Positions 8,927-17,538 of a DNA stretch of 57,912 nucleotides are shown here, one piece after another. The notes under the pieces were generated by a model. The model was not told the DNA's origin, searched no databases, and saw only the letters and a program-made list of their open reading frames with translations. Position 1 is the first letter of the stretch. The number at the start of each line of letters is the position of its first letter. Source of the stretch: Gemmataceae bacterium. GTDB taxonomy: Bacteria > Planctomycetota > Planctomycetia > Gemmatales > Gemmataceae. The stretch lies in contig SIAJ01000028.1 of assembly GCA_009691845.1 (NCBI GenBank), positions 1-57,912 of the forward strand, written 5' to 3'. Both the position numbers and the translations under genes were made by a program.

Positions 8927-10153
8927 CTAAAAACAAAACTTCCCCCGCACGTCGCAAATATCAAATCCATGCGATGGATCGCGGTATAGTTCCGGCAAGA
9001 ACAGCGTGGTTCCACTGCGCACGCTGAAGCGGCCGTGGCGTTCGCTGGCTTCGCGTTTCAAGCGGGCGATCGTGTCGGATGGTTCCGCGGGCGGATCGAA
9101 TAGCCCCGGTTGCGTGAAGCCTGGCTTACGCAATTTCCCCGCGATCAGGTGCATGTGCGTCACCACCAGGCCGGGCCGCCAGCAACGTGGCAGGGCGATT
9201 CGCAAGCCATCCAGCAGCACGTCGAAGCGGTCCGTGTGGCTGGCCAGTGGTGCATTCGCGCCGATTGACGGGTGGTTGTTGAAGTGCAGGGCGAGCGTCA
9301 AATTCCCGGCCTTCACTTCGTAGAACTCAAGTTCCTCGACCAGCCGTTCCGCATTGCGAACCAGCCAGGCTTCGATGACGTTCGGATCGCCCGATGCCCC
9401 GCCAATCGACCCGCCGCGACTGATGAACTGGCGTGGCGTGCGGTTCGGCCGAATCGGCGTGGCCGGTGTGCCGTTCAGCTCCCACCACAGGTCTTCGCCG
9501 GTCTTGGTCAGTAGTTCGCGGACCACCCGGCGATCCGCATCCGCCAGCTGAAGACAGGTATGAATGCCGCGATCGGCGAGACGCTGGGCCCGCCGGCCGG
9601 CGATGCCACTGATTTCTTGAACGCTCAGTTGGCTCAGGCGTTCGCGTTCTTCTTCGCGAGTGCTCGCCACGCGGATGCCGAACGGTTTCGCAGTATCGGA
9701 GAACAGCTTGGCCAGGGTGCGGGTGCGGGCCACGCCGATGGTGACCGGCACGCGGATTTTCTCTTTGATTTCCGCCTGCACGGCTCGAATGGCGGGTTCA
9801 ACCGCCTGGCCACGCGGAGTTTCCACGGCAAAGAAAAATTCGTCAATCGAGTAGTATTCGACTAGGTGCGAGTGTTTTCGCGTCACGTCGAGCATTTGGC
9901 GGGAAATGACTTCGTACCAGCGAAAATCGCGTTTGATGTAGATGCCTTCGGGGCATTTGACGCGAGCATCCCAGATTGGCTCGCCGGTTTTGACGCCGGC
10001 CGCCTTCATCTCGTAACTCTTGGCAATGACGCACGCCCCCTGATTGCCCAGCACGCCCACGGGCTTGCCGAGCAAATCGGGATGCCGAACCCGCTCCGCG
10101 GAGACATAAAAGCAGTCCGCATCCAGGTGCGCAACGAGAGAACGAGGAATCAT
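8927..10153 (-). CDS. Y-family DNA polymerase (UmuC/DinB-like)
   Basis: A 408-residue translesion polymerase. The catalytic acidic residues are visible: Asp11 in DADCFYVSAE and Asp104-Glu105 in YYSIDEFFF. CVIAKSYEMKAAGVKTG is closer to UmuC than to canonical DinB. A helix-hairpin-helix region (VQEISGIAGRRAQRLADRG) and a little-finger domain follow. Near the C-terminus QPGLFD resembles a beta-clamp-binding motif. The last residues (FDICDVRGKFCF) look like a tail shared by planctomycete members, which I recall are often misnamed type VI secretion protein ImpB. No umuD or lexA is adjacent. A small minus-strand gene lies 50 bases upstream and may be co-transcribed. Confidence 0.9.
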   Translation of the reverse strand: MIPRSLVAHLDADCFYVSAERVRHPDLLGKPVGVLGNQGACVIAKSYEMKAAGVKTGEPIWDARVKCPEGIYIKRDFRWYEVISRQMLDVTRKHSHLVEYYSIDEFFFAVETPRGQAVEPAIRAVQAEIKEKIRVPVTIGVARTRTLAKLFSDTAKPFGIRVASTREEERERLSQLSVQEISGIAGRRAQRLADRGIHTCLQLADADRRVVRELLTKTGEDLWWELNGTPATPIRPNRTPRQFISRGGSIGGASGDPNVIEAWLVRNAERLVEELEFYEVKAGNLTLALHFNNHPSIGANAPLASHTDRFDVLLDGLRIALPRCWRPGLVVTHMHLIAGKLRKPGFTQPGLFDPPAEPSDTIARLKREASERHGRFSVRSGTTLFLPELYRDPSHGFDICDVRGKFCF

Positions 10154-10203
10154 GCCCCGACCTGTATTTTGGAGGGGGCCGTTTGTAAAGCGAAGTTGGG
10201 GAA

Positions 10204-10542
10204 TTATTTTGGATTTGCCGTGCTAGCCCGCCCCAGGGAGGGGCTCAGGCAGGGTTTGAAGGTGACAATCGCGATTGAACGAGAAGTCACTGCAGTGTCA
10301 CCTTCATCTGCACGCGCTCGCCGACGAGTGGAGACGGCTCCATGCGACATCCTCCGGGCGATTTCGCGTTCCAACGATTCGGTCGACCAATCGGGACGTT
10401 GGCGATGAAGATTCGCGCGGATCATGTTTTGGGCAAATTGCCAAAGCGAATTGCCGATCGCCAATCGCTCCGCGGGGGATTTGCCACGCAGGATCGCGGC
10501 CATGCGATCGTCGAGAACTTCATCGGTGAACGTGCGTTTCAC
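10204..10542 (-). CDS. Small conserved planctomycete protein of unknown function
   Basis: A 112-residue frame with a GTG start and GGGA about eight bases upstream. The centre reads SPAERLAIGNSLWQFAQNMI and later RPDWS, REIARRMSHGAV. This pattern I associate with a common planctomycete family of about 80-110 residues of unknown role, often found next to nucleotidyltransferase-like genes. No partner is adjacent here; the polymerase gene follows 50 bases downstream on the same strand. The last about 40 residues are Arg/Ser-rich and not part of the conserved core, so the 3' end may be a degenerate extension. Confidence 0.6.
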   Translation of the reverse strand: MKRTFTDEVLDDRMAAILRGKSPAERLAIGNSLWQFAQNMIRANLHRQRPDWSTESLEREIARRMSHGAVSTRRRARADEGDTAVTSRSIAIVTFKPCLSPSLGRASTANPK

Positions 10543-10791
10543 GGCGATTTCCCTGGGGGCCGATCCAGTTTGCTTGATTTATTCTAACGAGTTCGGCACC
10601 GATAGCAGATACAAGCCAAATCGTTGTAGACTGCGGAGAACGCGACGACTGGCCCGCGAGAGAAAATTAGAAAGAAAGAAGCAGAACCGCTGCTTTGCGC
10701 TTTCACTAAACCCCTTGCGCTGATATTCTTACCGTCGCTTGCCTTGCTAACAGGCAAGAAACGTTCTCCTTCCGGTCCGAGGTTCGCTCGC

Positions 10792-12363
10792 ATGCGTGAA
10801 GAATATCGCATTATGGTGATCGCCTGGTTGGCGGTCGCAGTGTGGGTGGCGTTCGTGATTTTCACGAATCGCCGACAACATCCCAAAGCCCTCTTCTTCC
10901 TATTCATGGTCGAACTGTGGGAGCGATTCAGCTACTACGGCATGCGAGCCTTGCTCATCCTGTATCTCACGAAAACCGCGATGGACGGTGGGTTTGGCTT
11001 CGAGAAAAAAATCGGTTACGGAATTTACGGAGCATACGGGGCACTCGTCTATCTCACTCCGCTCCTCGGAGGGTTCCTGGCGGACAAGTATCTCGGGTTC
11101 CGCAAGTCGATCATTTGGGGTGCCATCCTGATGGCCGCAGGACAGTTCACGTTGTTCTTCAGTTGGGACATCAGTGGGGATGGAACAAAAAATACGAAAG
11201 TGTTGATGTATTTAGGGTTGAGCCTTCTGGTGCTTGGCAATGGGTTCTTCAAGCCGAACATCTCCAGCCTGATTGGCAAGTTTTACGCACAGGGCGATCC
11301 GCGGCGTGATGGGGCCTTCACCATCTTCTACATGGGCATCAACATCGGTGCCTTCCTCACTCCGCTCACCTGCGGAACCGTCGGCGAAATCGAAGGCTGG
11401 GGGTACGGATTTCTGCTCGCCGGCATCGGCATGATTGCAGGCTTGTGTATCTTCCTGGTCACGCAGAAGCTTGGTTTGCTTGAGGATAAGGCCGACCCAC
11501 CGAAGTATTCCGTTGGTGGCGAAGAACCAAAGGCCAAATCACGCATGGATATGCCGATTCTACTCGGCTCGCTGCTCTTTCTTCCTCTGATTTGCATGCT
11601 GATCTACCAAAACGACGTCATGGATTATCTGCTCGCCGTCGTTGGTTTGGTGATGATCGGGTACATTATTTTCTTGTCGTTCCAGTACCCCGTGGTCGAG
11701 AGGCAGCGACTCTGGGTCATCACGATTTTGCTGGTATTCACGGCGATTTTCTGGACGTTCTTTGAACTGGCCGGGAGTGCGTTGAACATATTCACGGACA
11801 ACAACGTGGACAAGAATCTATTCGGTCTGACGTTGAAGACAAGTAACTTCCAGGCCGTGAACGCTCTGTTCATCATGATGTTCGCGCCGGTCTTCTCGTT
11901 CATGTGGACGTACCTCGCAAAGAACAAATTGGAGCCGGCTGCACCGATCAAGTTCGCAATAGCCCTCTTGCTGCTCGGTGCAGGTTTCATGGTCCTGAAT
12001 CTCGGCGTGCCGATGGCCCAGGATGCCCTGATCCCCGCGATGTTCTTGATCACGCTTTATCTTCTGCACACACTTGGTGAACTCGCATTATCGCCCGTGG
12101 GACTCTCATTGGTGACGAAGCTTTCGCCGGCCAAGATCGTGGCATTCATGATGGGCTTCTGGTTCTTGTCGTCCTCGATTGCGCATCAGGCCGGGAAGTT
12201 GATTTCAAACCTCACGGCAGTCGATGAGAACGCTACGAAAGAGCAGTCGCTCGAACTCGCGATGAAGGTGTTCAATCAAGTTGGATTTGTCGCGATCGGT
12301 TCGGGCGTGCTACTGATTTTTCTTTCGCCGATGATCAAGAGATGGATGCACGGAGTTAGATAA
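10792..12363 (+). CDS. POT/PTR2 family proton-dependent oligopeptide transporter
   Basis: A multi-spanning inner-membrane symporter of about 523 residues. The POT hallmarks are present: ELWERFSYYGMRALLILYL near the N-terminus, TPLLGGFLADKYLGFRKSI, and GNGFFKPNISSLIGKFY followed by FTIFYMGINIGAFLTPL. This corresponds to the two PTR2 signatures. About 12 hydrophobic segments can be drawn. Start choice is between TTG 10744, ATG 10792 and ATG 10813. I take 10792, which includes the first membrane helix and has a GAGG element upstream. Substrates are expected to be di- or tripeptides, though many POT members carry other solutes. Confidence 0.9.
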   Translation: MREEYRIMVIAWLAVAVWVAFVIFTNRRQHPKALFFLFMVELWERFSYYGMRALLILYLTKTAMDGGFGFEKKIGYGIYGAYGALVYLTPLLGGFLADKYLGFRKSIIWGAILMAAGQFTLFFSWDISGDGTKNTKVLMYLGLSLLVLGNGFFKPNISSLIGKFYAQGDPRRDGAFTIFYMGINIGAFLTPLTCGTVGEIEGWGYGFLLAGIGMIAGLCIFLVTQKLGLLEDKADPPKYSVGGEEPKAKSRMDMPILLGSLLFLPLICMLIYQNDVMDYLLAVVGLVMIGYIIFLSFQYPVVERQRLWVITILLVFTAIFWTFFELAGSALNIFTDNNVDKNLFGLTLKTSNFQAVNALFIMMFAPVFSFMWTYLAKNKLEPAAPIKFAIALLLLGAGFMVLNLGVPMAQDALIPAMFLITLYLLHTLGELALSPVGLSLVTKLSPAKIVAFMMGFWFLSSSIAHQAGKLISNLTAVDENATKEQSLELAMKVFNQVGFVAIGSGVLLIFLSPMIKRWMHGVR

Positions 12364-12398
12364 GACACGTGCAATCCACCCAGATTGCCCGGGACATC

Positions 12399-12504
12399 GG
12401 GGCCGCGCCCGTAAGGAAGTAGTCATCGCCTTGACTGCATCTTTACGGGCGCGGCTCCGTTTGGTACAACCCACTCAAGCTCATTCCCTCGCGGTCGCGG
12501 CTCC
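12399..12504. repeat. Dispersed inverted repeat plus an extra arm
   Basis: GGGGCCGCGCCCGTAA (12399-12414) and TTACGGGCGCGGCTCC (12443-12458) are nearly perfect inverse copies about 28 bases apart. A third arm, CCCTCGCGGTCGCGGCTCCG, ends about 12504. It matches the family seen at 8862-8917. The element occupies most of the leader of the ThuA/cytochrome gene. Confidence 0.75.
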
Positions 12505-12550
12505 GCATAAACTTAATTCATCCCCATTCTTTCGCACTGGCGGTCTAATC

Positions 12551-15500
12551 ATGCGGATCATCATTTTTCTCTTGGCCATTCTTGTCTTCCCGCTAGGCCT
12601 TATTGCTGCCGAGCCGAAGCCTTTGAAGTTGCTCTTCCTCGGCGATAACGGCCATCACAAGCCGGCCGATCGCTATCGCGATTTGGTCAAGGGGCTTGAA
12701 TCGCGGAAGATCGACATCGTTTACACGGACAAGGCCGATGCGCTCTCGGCCAAGAACCTCGCCGGGTACGATGGCCTGATCGTTTACGCGAACATCGATG
12801 CGATCACGCCAGAGCATGAGAAGGCCCTGCTCGAGTACGTCGAAGGGGGCAAGGGTTTCATTCCGCTGCACTGTGCCACGTACTGTTTTCGGAATTCGGC
12901 GAAGGTGGTCGATCTGATGGGCGGGCAATTCTTGCGGCATGGCACCGGCACCTTCCGCGTGACGCCGGCCGTGAAGGAGCATCCAATCACGAAAGGTTTT
13001 GGTGGCTTCGAAAGTTGGGACGAGACCTACGTTCACACGAAGCATAACGAGAAAGACCGCACGGTTCTCGAATATCGCGAGAGCCGGAAGGAGAAGGAAC
13101 CGTGGACGTGGGTTCGCACGCAGGGCAAGGGCCGTGTGTTCTACACAGCCTGGGGGCACGACGAACGCACGTTCGGTCATCCCGGTTTTCACAACCTCGT
13201 CGAGCGCGGCATCCGCTGGGCGTGTCATGATGACCCCTCGGCCGTGCCGAATTTTTTCGACAAGCCCGAGATGGTTGGGCCCAGCAAGAACGTGAAGCCA
13301 TTCGAATTCGCGGAAGCAAAACTGCCGTTCTACCCGCCCGATCGCGGCAAGAGCGGGCCGATCTCCAAAATGCAAATGCCCTTGCCGCCCGAAGAATCCA
13401 TCAAGCACTATCAGCATCCCGCCGGCCTCGAGATGAAACTCTTTGCCAGCGAGCCGAATTTCGGCGGCAAACCGATCGCGCTTGCGTGGGATGAACGCGG
13501 CCGGCTGTGGGTTGCGGTGACGGTCGATTACCCGAACGATCTGCAACGCGAAGGGCAGGGGCACGACAAGATCCTGATTTGCGAAGACACTAACGGCGAC
13601 GGCGTGGCCGACAAGTTCACCGTTTTTGCCGACAAGTTGAGCATTCCCACGAGCCTGACGTTCGCATACGGCGGCATCGTCGTGCATCAGGCCCCGCACA
13701 CGCTGTTCCTGAAAGACACGAACGGCGATGACAGGGCCGACGTGAAGACCGTTTTGTTTAGCGGCTGGGGCACGGGGGATACGCATGCCGGGCCGAGCAA
13801 TCTGCGTTACGGCCCCGACGGCTGGTACTACGGGATGGTCGGCTACAGCGGATTCCGGGGCACCGTCGCCGGCGAGGAATTGCGATTCGGCCAGGGTTTT
13901 TATCGCTTCAAACTCGAGAAGAACGACGCCGGCGATGTGAAGGTGGCCAAGCTCGAGTTTCTGCGTGGTACGTCGAACAATTCGTGGGGCGTGGGCTTTA
14001 GCGAAGAAGGGCTGCTGTTCGGCTCGACGGCAAACGGCTGTGCCAGTGTGTACCTGCCGATCCCGAATCGCTACTACGAAAAGGTTCGCGGCTTCTCATC
14101 GTCGGTGCTACAGAGTATTCTGCCGAGCAATCAGGTGCAGGCGATCGTAAAGGATTATCGCCAGGTCGATTGGCACGGCGGCTTCACGGCTGCTGCTGGG
14201 CACGCGATATACACCGCTCGTGCTTATCCCCGCGAGTATTGGAATCGGGCCGCATTCGTCAGCGAGCCGACGGCCCACCTGACGGCCACGCTGATTTTGA
14301 AACCGAACGGCACGGATTTCACCGCAAGTTACGGCTGGAATCTCGTCGCGGGCCAGGACGATTGGCAAGCCCCGATCGTCGCCGAGGTCGGACCCGACGG
14401 CAACATGTGGCTGATCGACTGGTACAACATTATCGTTCAACACAACCCCACGCCAGTAGGCTTCGATAATGGCAAGGGCAACGCCTACATCACCAATCTT
14501 CGCGATAAAAAGCACGGCCGCGTCTATCGACTGGTTCCCACGGGCCAGAAGCCCGAGGCTGTCGATCTTTCCAAAGCGAGTGACGAGCAACTCGTGGCCA
14601 CGCTGAAGAATTCAAACATGCTCTGGCGGTTGCACGCTCAGCGGCTGTTAATCGAGAGAAAAGCAATCACCCAGGTAGGGGCACTTCACAAGCTGACTAC
14701 TGACAAATCCGTGGATGATGTTGGGCTTAACGTCGGTGTCATGCATGCATTGTGGACCCTTTCTTCGCTCAAATTACTTGAGGGGAACCGTTGGCAGATT
14801 ACCCTCGGTCTGCAGCATCCTTCGGCCATGGTTCGAGCAAACGCGGTCCGCGTTATTTCAACAAAGATGCTTGAATTAGGAGAGTTCGACTGCCGCGAGT
14901 ATCTCAAGGATGCAAATCTGCACGTTCGTCTCAACACGTTACTCACCCTCTCCGAATCAAGGGAATTCGATGAAATCGGCGAAGCCATTGCCCGGATGTT
15001 GGCCGAAGCAAGTAATCTGAACGATCGCTGGCTGCCGGATGCGATCACCACAGCAGGGGCCACACATGCCGGGGGTTTCCTGTCAACAGCCATTCGCATG
15101 AAACTGTCGCCGAAAGCGATGGGCATCGTCGCCATCGTTGCCGAACATGCGGGGCGGTCGGCAATGACTAATGTCGCCATCACCCTGCCACGGTGGGCGA
15201 AAGACGCCAACCCGGAGACGGCGGAAGCGATCGTCGCCGGACTGGCGAAGGGCTGGCCGAAAACGAAACTGGTGATGCTCTCGCCGGACACGCAGGACGG
15301 ATTGAAGACCTTGCTCGATCGCCTGCCCGCGAGTGGGCGAGGGCAATTGATCCGCCTCGTTTCTAACTGGGGAAGTACTTCGTTTGACAGGTATCTCGCG
15401 GAAATCACTGCAGTATTCGAGAAAACCGCACTCGATGCCAAGGCGAACGACGAGGAACGCATCGCAGCCGCGAAGCAACTTGTTGAATTCCGCGTGGCTG

Positions 15501-16870
15501 ATGCCAAGGCTGCCGGAATACTTGTTGATGCGATTACCTTGCGGGCGTCTCCCGCACTGGCAAACGGCTTCATCGACGCGGCCTCACTCAGTGCGGCCCC
15601 GGAACTCGGCGCGATTCTGGCGAAGCGATATCCAGATTGGTCGCCGGGCATCCGGGCCACAGCCTTGCGCGTAATGCTGGCCAAACCGGACGCGACCCGT
15701 GCCTTGCTTCAAGCCATCGAAGCCGGTGCCATCTCCATCGATGATCTCGTCCTCGATCAAAAGCAGGCACTGGCTTCGCACCCCGATGCCGCGATTCAGA
15801 AACGAGCCAAGGCGATTTTGGCGAAGGGGGGCGGCTTGCCGAATGCGGATCGTCAGAAGGTGATCGAGGAACTGAAGCCGATCACCAAGCAAACCGGCGA
15901 TGCGGTAGCCGGAAAACTGATGTACACGAAGCACTGTGCTGCTTGTCACCAGCACAGCGGCGAGGGCACAAAGATCGGCCCCGACATGACCGGCATGGCC
16001 GTCCATCCGAAGGAAGAGTTGCTCACGCACATCATCGACCCCAGCCGTAGCGTGGAAGGGAACTTCAAGCTCTTCCAGGTCAGCCTGACCAACGAAAAAG
16101 TGCTAAATGGCATGATGGCCAGCGAAACGAAAACGACAATCGAGTTAATCGATTCGCTAGCGAAACGACATGTGATCCTTCGAGAGGACATCGACTCGAT
16201 CAAGCCGTCGAACAAATCGCTGATGCCGGACGGTTTCGAAAAGCAGATGAACCAGAAGGAACTGGCGGACTTGCTCGAATTCCTAACGAAACGCGGGCGA
16301 TTCTTGCCGTTGCCGCTCGATAAGGCCGCGACGATCGTGACCACCAAGGGCATGTTCTTCAACGAGAGTTCCCCGGGTGAACGCATGGTGTTCTCGGATT
16401 GGAAACCCAAAACGTTCGAAGGGGTGCCGTTCACGCTGGTCGATCCTCAAGGGGACAAGGTGAAAAACGCGATCATGCTGAATAGCCCGAATGGCGACGT
16501 GGCCAAGAAGATGCCACGCACGGCAACCGTCCCAGTCAACGGACCTGCCAAGCTGATCCACTTGCTCAGCGGCGTGAGTGGTTGGGGCCATCCGTATGCA
16601 ACGGAGAAAACAGTCTCGATGAAAGTGCGGCTTCACTACGAAGACGGCATGACCGAAGACCACGACCTGAAAAACGGCGAACACTTCGCGGACTATATCC
16701 GTCGCGTGGACGTGCCAGGCTCGAAGTTCGCGTTCAGCCTCGGTGGCAAGCAGATTCGCTATCTGAGCGTGACCCCGAAACTTGACGCATCCATCAAGGA
16801 GATCGAGTTCGTGAAGGGAAGCGATGCAACGTCGCCGATTGTGTTCGCGGTGACGGTGGAGGGGAAGTAA
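12551..16870 (+). CDS. ThuA domain / PVC-type dehydrogenase / HEAT / cytochrome c fusion protein
   Basis: A 1439-residue exported protein. ATG 12551 gives a signal peptide (MRIIIFLLAILVFPLGLIAA); upstream codons of the frame are REP-derived. Domains in order: a ThuA-like domain at about 25-240 (LLFLGDNGHHKP, GKGFIPLHCATYCF, TAWGHDERTF); a beta-propeller of the membrane-bound dehydrogenase type at about 290-660 (GLEMKLFASEPNFGGKPI, LICEDTNGDGVADKFTVFAD); helical HEAT-like repeats at about 680-1110; and a c-type haem site CAACH at 1129-1133 within the PVC-type C-terminal module (GPDMTGM, RHVILREDIDSIKPSNKSLMP). A further beta domain ends it. It is likely a periplasmic sugar or polyol oxidoreductase; the substrate is unknown. 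Confidence 0.92.
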   Translation: MRIIIFLLAILVFPLGLIAAEPKPLKLLFLGDNGHHKPADRYRDLVKGLESRKIDIVYTDKADALSAKNLAGYDGLIVYANIDAITPEHEKALLEYVEGGKGFIPLHCATYCFRNSAKVVDLMGGQFLRHGTGTFRVTPAVKEHPITKGFGGFESWDETYVHTKHNEKDRTVLEYRESRKEKEPWTWVRTQGKGRVFYTAWGHDERTFGHPGFHNLVERGIRWACHDDPSAVPNFFDKPEMVGPSKNVKPFEFAEAKLPFYPPDRGKSGPISKMQMPLPPEESIKHYQHPAGLEMKLFASEPNFGGKPIALAWDERGRLWVAVTVDYPNDLQREGQGHDKILICEDTNGDGVADKFTVFADKLSIPTSLTFAYGGIVVHQAPHTLFLKDTNGDDRADVKTVLFSGWGTGDTHAGPSNLRYGPDGWYYGMVGYSGFRGTVAGEELRFGQGFYRFKLEKNDAGDVKVAKLEFLRGTSNNSWGVGFSEEGLLFGSTANGCASVYLPIPNRYYEKVRGFSSSVLQSILPSNQVQAIVKDYRQVDWHGGFTAAAGHAIYTARAYPREYWNRAAFVSEPTAHLTATLILKPNGTDFTASYGWNLVAGQDDWQAPIVAEVGPDGNMWLIDWYNIIVQHNPTPVGFDNGKGNAYITNLRDKKHGRVYRLVPTGQKPEAVDLSKASDEQLVATLKNSNMLWRLHAQRLLIERKAITQVGALHKLTTDKSVDDVGLNVGVMHALWTLSSLKLLEGNRWQITLGLQHPSAMVRANAVRVISTKMLELGEFDCREYLKDANLHVRLNTLLTLSESREFDEIGEAIARMLAEASNLNDRWLPDAITTAGATHAGGFLSTAIRMKLSPKAMGIVAIVAEHAGRSAMTNVAITLPRWAKDANPETAEAIVAGLAKGWPKTKLVMLSPDTQDGLKTLLDRLPASGRGQLIRLVSNWGSTSFDRYLAEITAVFEKTALDAKANDEERIAAAKQLVEFRVADAKAAGILVDAITLRASPALANGFIDAASLSAAPELGAILAKRYPDWSPGIRATALRVMLAKPDATRALLQAIEAGAISIDDLVLDQKQALASHPDAAIQKRAKAILAKGGGLPNADRQKVIEELKPITKQTGDAVAGKLMYTKHCAACHQHSGEGTKIGPDMTGMAVHPKEELLTHIIDPSRSVEGNFKLFQVSLTNEKVLNGMMASETKTTIELIDSLAKRHVILREDIDSIKPSNKSLMPDGFEKQMNQKELADLLEFLTKRGRFLPLPLDKAATIVTTKGMFFNESSPGERMVFSDWKPKTFEGVPFTLVDPQGDKVKNAIMLNSPNGDVAKKMPRTATVPVNGPAKLIHLLSGVSGWGHPYATEKTVSMKVRLHYEDGMTEDHDLKNGEHFADYIRRVDVPGSKFAFSLGGKQIRYLSVTPKLDASIKEIEFVKGSDATSPIVFAVTVEGK

Positions 16871-16884
16871 TTGTGGCGACGAGG

Positions 16885-16920
16885 TTCCGATCTTGTCGAG
16901 TTAGATGCTCAGGATCGGAA
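16885..16920. terminator. Hairpin between convergent genes, possible bidirectional terminator
   Basis: TTCCGATC (16885-16892) and GATCGGAA (16913-16920) pair across a 20-base loop, between the end of the cytochrome fusion (16870) and the end of the minus-strand nucleotidyltransferase-like gene (16938). There is no T-run, so terminator function is an inference from position only. Confidence 0.35.
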
Positions 16921-16937
16921 TCTTAAGCCACGTTCTG

Positions 16938-17492
16938 CTATGCGTTCGGATTGTCGATGACCTGCTGCAACCGCTCGGCGATTGGTTGCGGATATTTGGC
17001 GACCCACGTTTGATCCACGAGTCCGATTGCAACGAGGTCAATCAAGTGCATTCGGTCCTTTACTCGGAAGGAAATCAATTTCATTCGAACGAGGGCTTCG
17101 AGGCCGAGCACAACAAGTGAAGCAGAAGTGATGACCGATTCGGTTAGGTCTGGATTGGGAAGCAAATCGTCGGGGCGATTCCGCTCTCGTTCCAGTACGA
17201 TTTGCAGCAAGTCTCGTTTTTCGCCTGGTTGGCCGTCGAGAAAAACGCAGCCCTCGCGTTCTGTCTGCAAGCTGAATTCTGCCTGCGTCAACGTTCGAAT
17301 GGCTGAAGTAAGATCGACTCGTCGGAGTAGTAGGTTGACGTCAGGAGTGTTGCGGACTGCTCCAGGATCGACTCGAGCCACCCAGATCGCCACCGCGTTT
17401 CCTCCCGCGATGGCGAACGGAATGTCGGCGTTTCGAAGTGCGGTCGTCGCTCGGATCAGTCGTTCTTGAACTCGGACCGGTGCGTGGGTCAT
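16938..17492 (-). CDS. Nucleotidyltransferase-like protein
   Basis: About 184 residues. An N-terminal AGGNAVAIWVARVDPGAVRN followed by TPDVNLLLRR resembles the GG...D-x-D core of minimal or AbiEii-like nucleotidyltransferases. A helical tail follows (VLGLEALVRMKLISFRVKDR, HLIDLVAIGLVD) typical of a planctomycete family. The second acidic residue of the usual DVD is Asn here, so catalysis may be lost. ATG 17492 is used; a GTG at 17522 is possible, but its GAGG lies too far upstream. The gene is about 45 bases downstream of the aminotransferase on the same strand. No partner antitoxin is adjacent. Substrate and role are unknown. Confidence 0.6.
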   Translation of the reverse strand: MTHAPVRVQERLIRATTALRNADIPFAIAGGNAVAIWVARVDPGAVRNTPDVNLLLRRVDLTSAIRTLTQAEFSLQTEREGCVFLDGQPGEKRDLLQIVLERERNRPDDLLPNPDLTESVITSASLVVLGLEALVRMKLISFRVKDRMHLIDLVAIGLVDQTWVAKYPQPIAERLQQVIDNPNA

Positions 17493-17538
17493 CCTTTCCC
17501 AAGAAAACGGCCCGAGTTGCACTGCGATGCGACGTACC

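Noticed and set aside
14686..15684. 332-codon minus-strand frame inside the ThuA/cytochrome gene
   Set aside because: Antisense shadow of a well-supported coding region; its translation has Arg/Ser/Ala bias and no motif.
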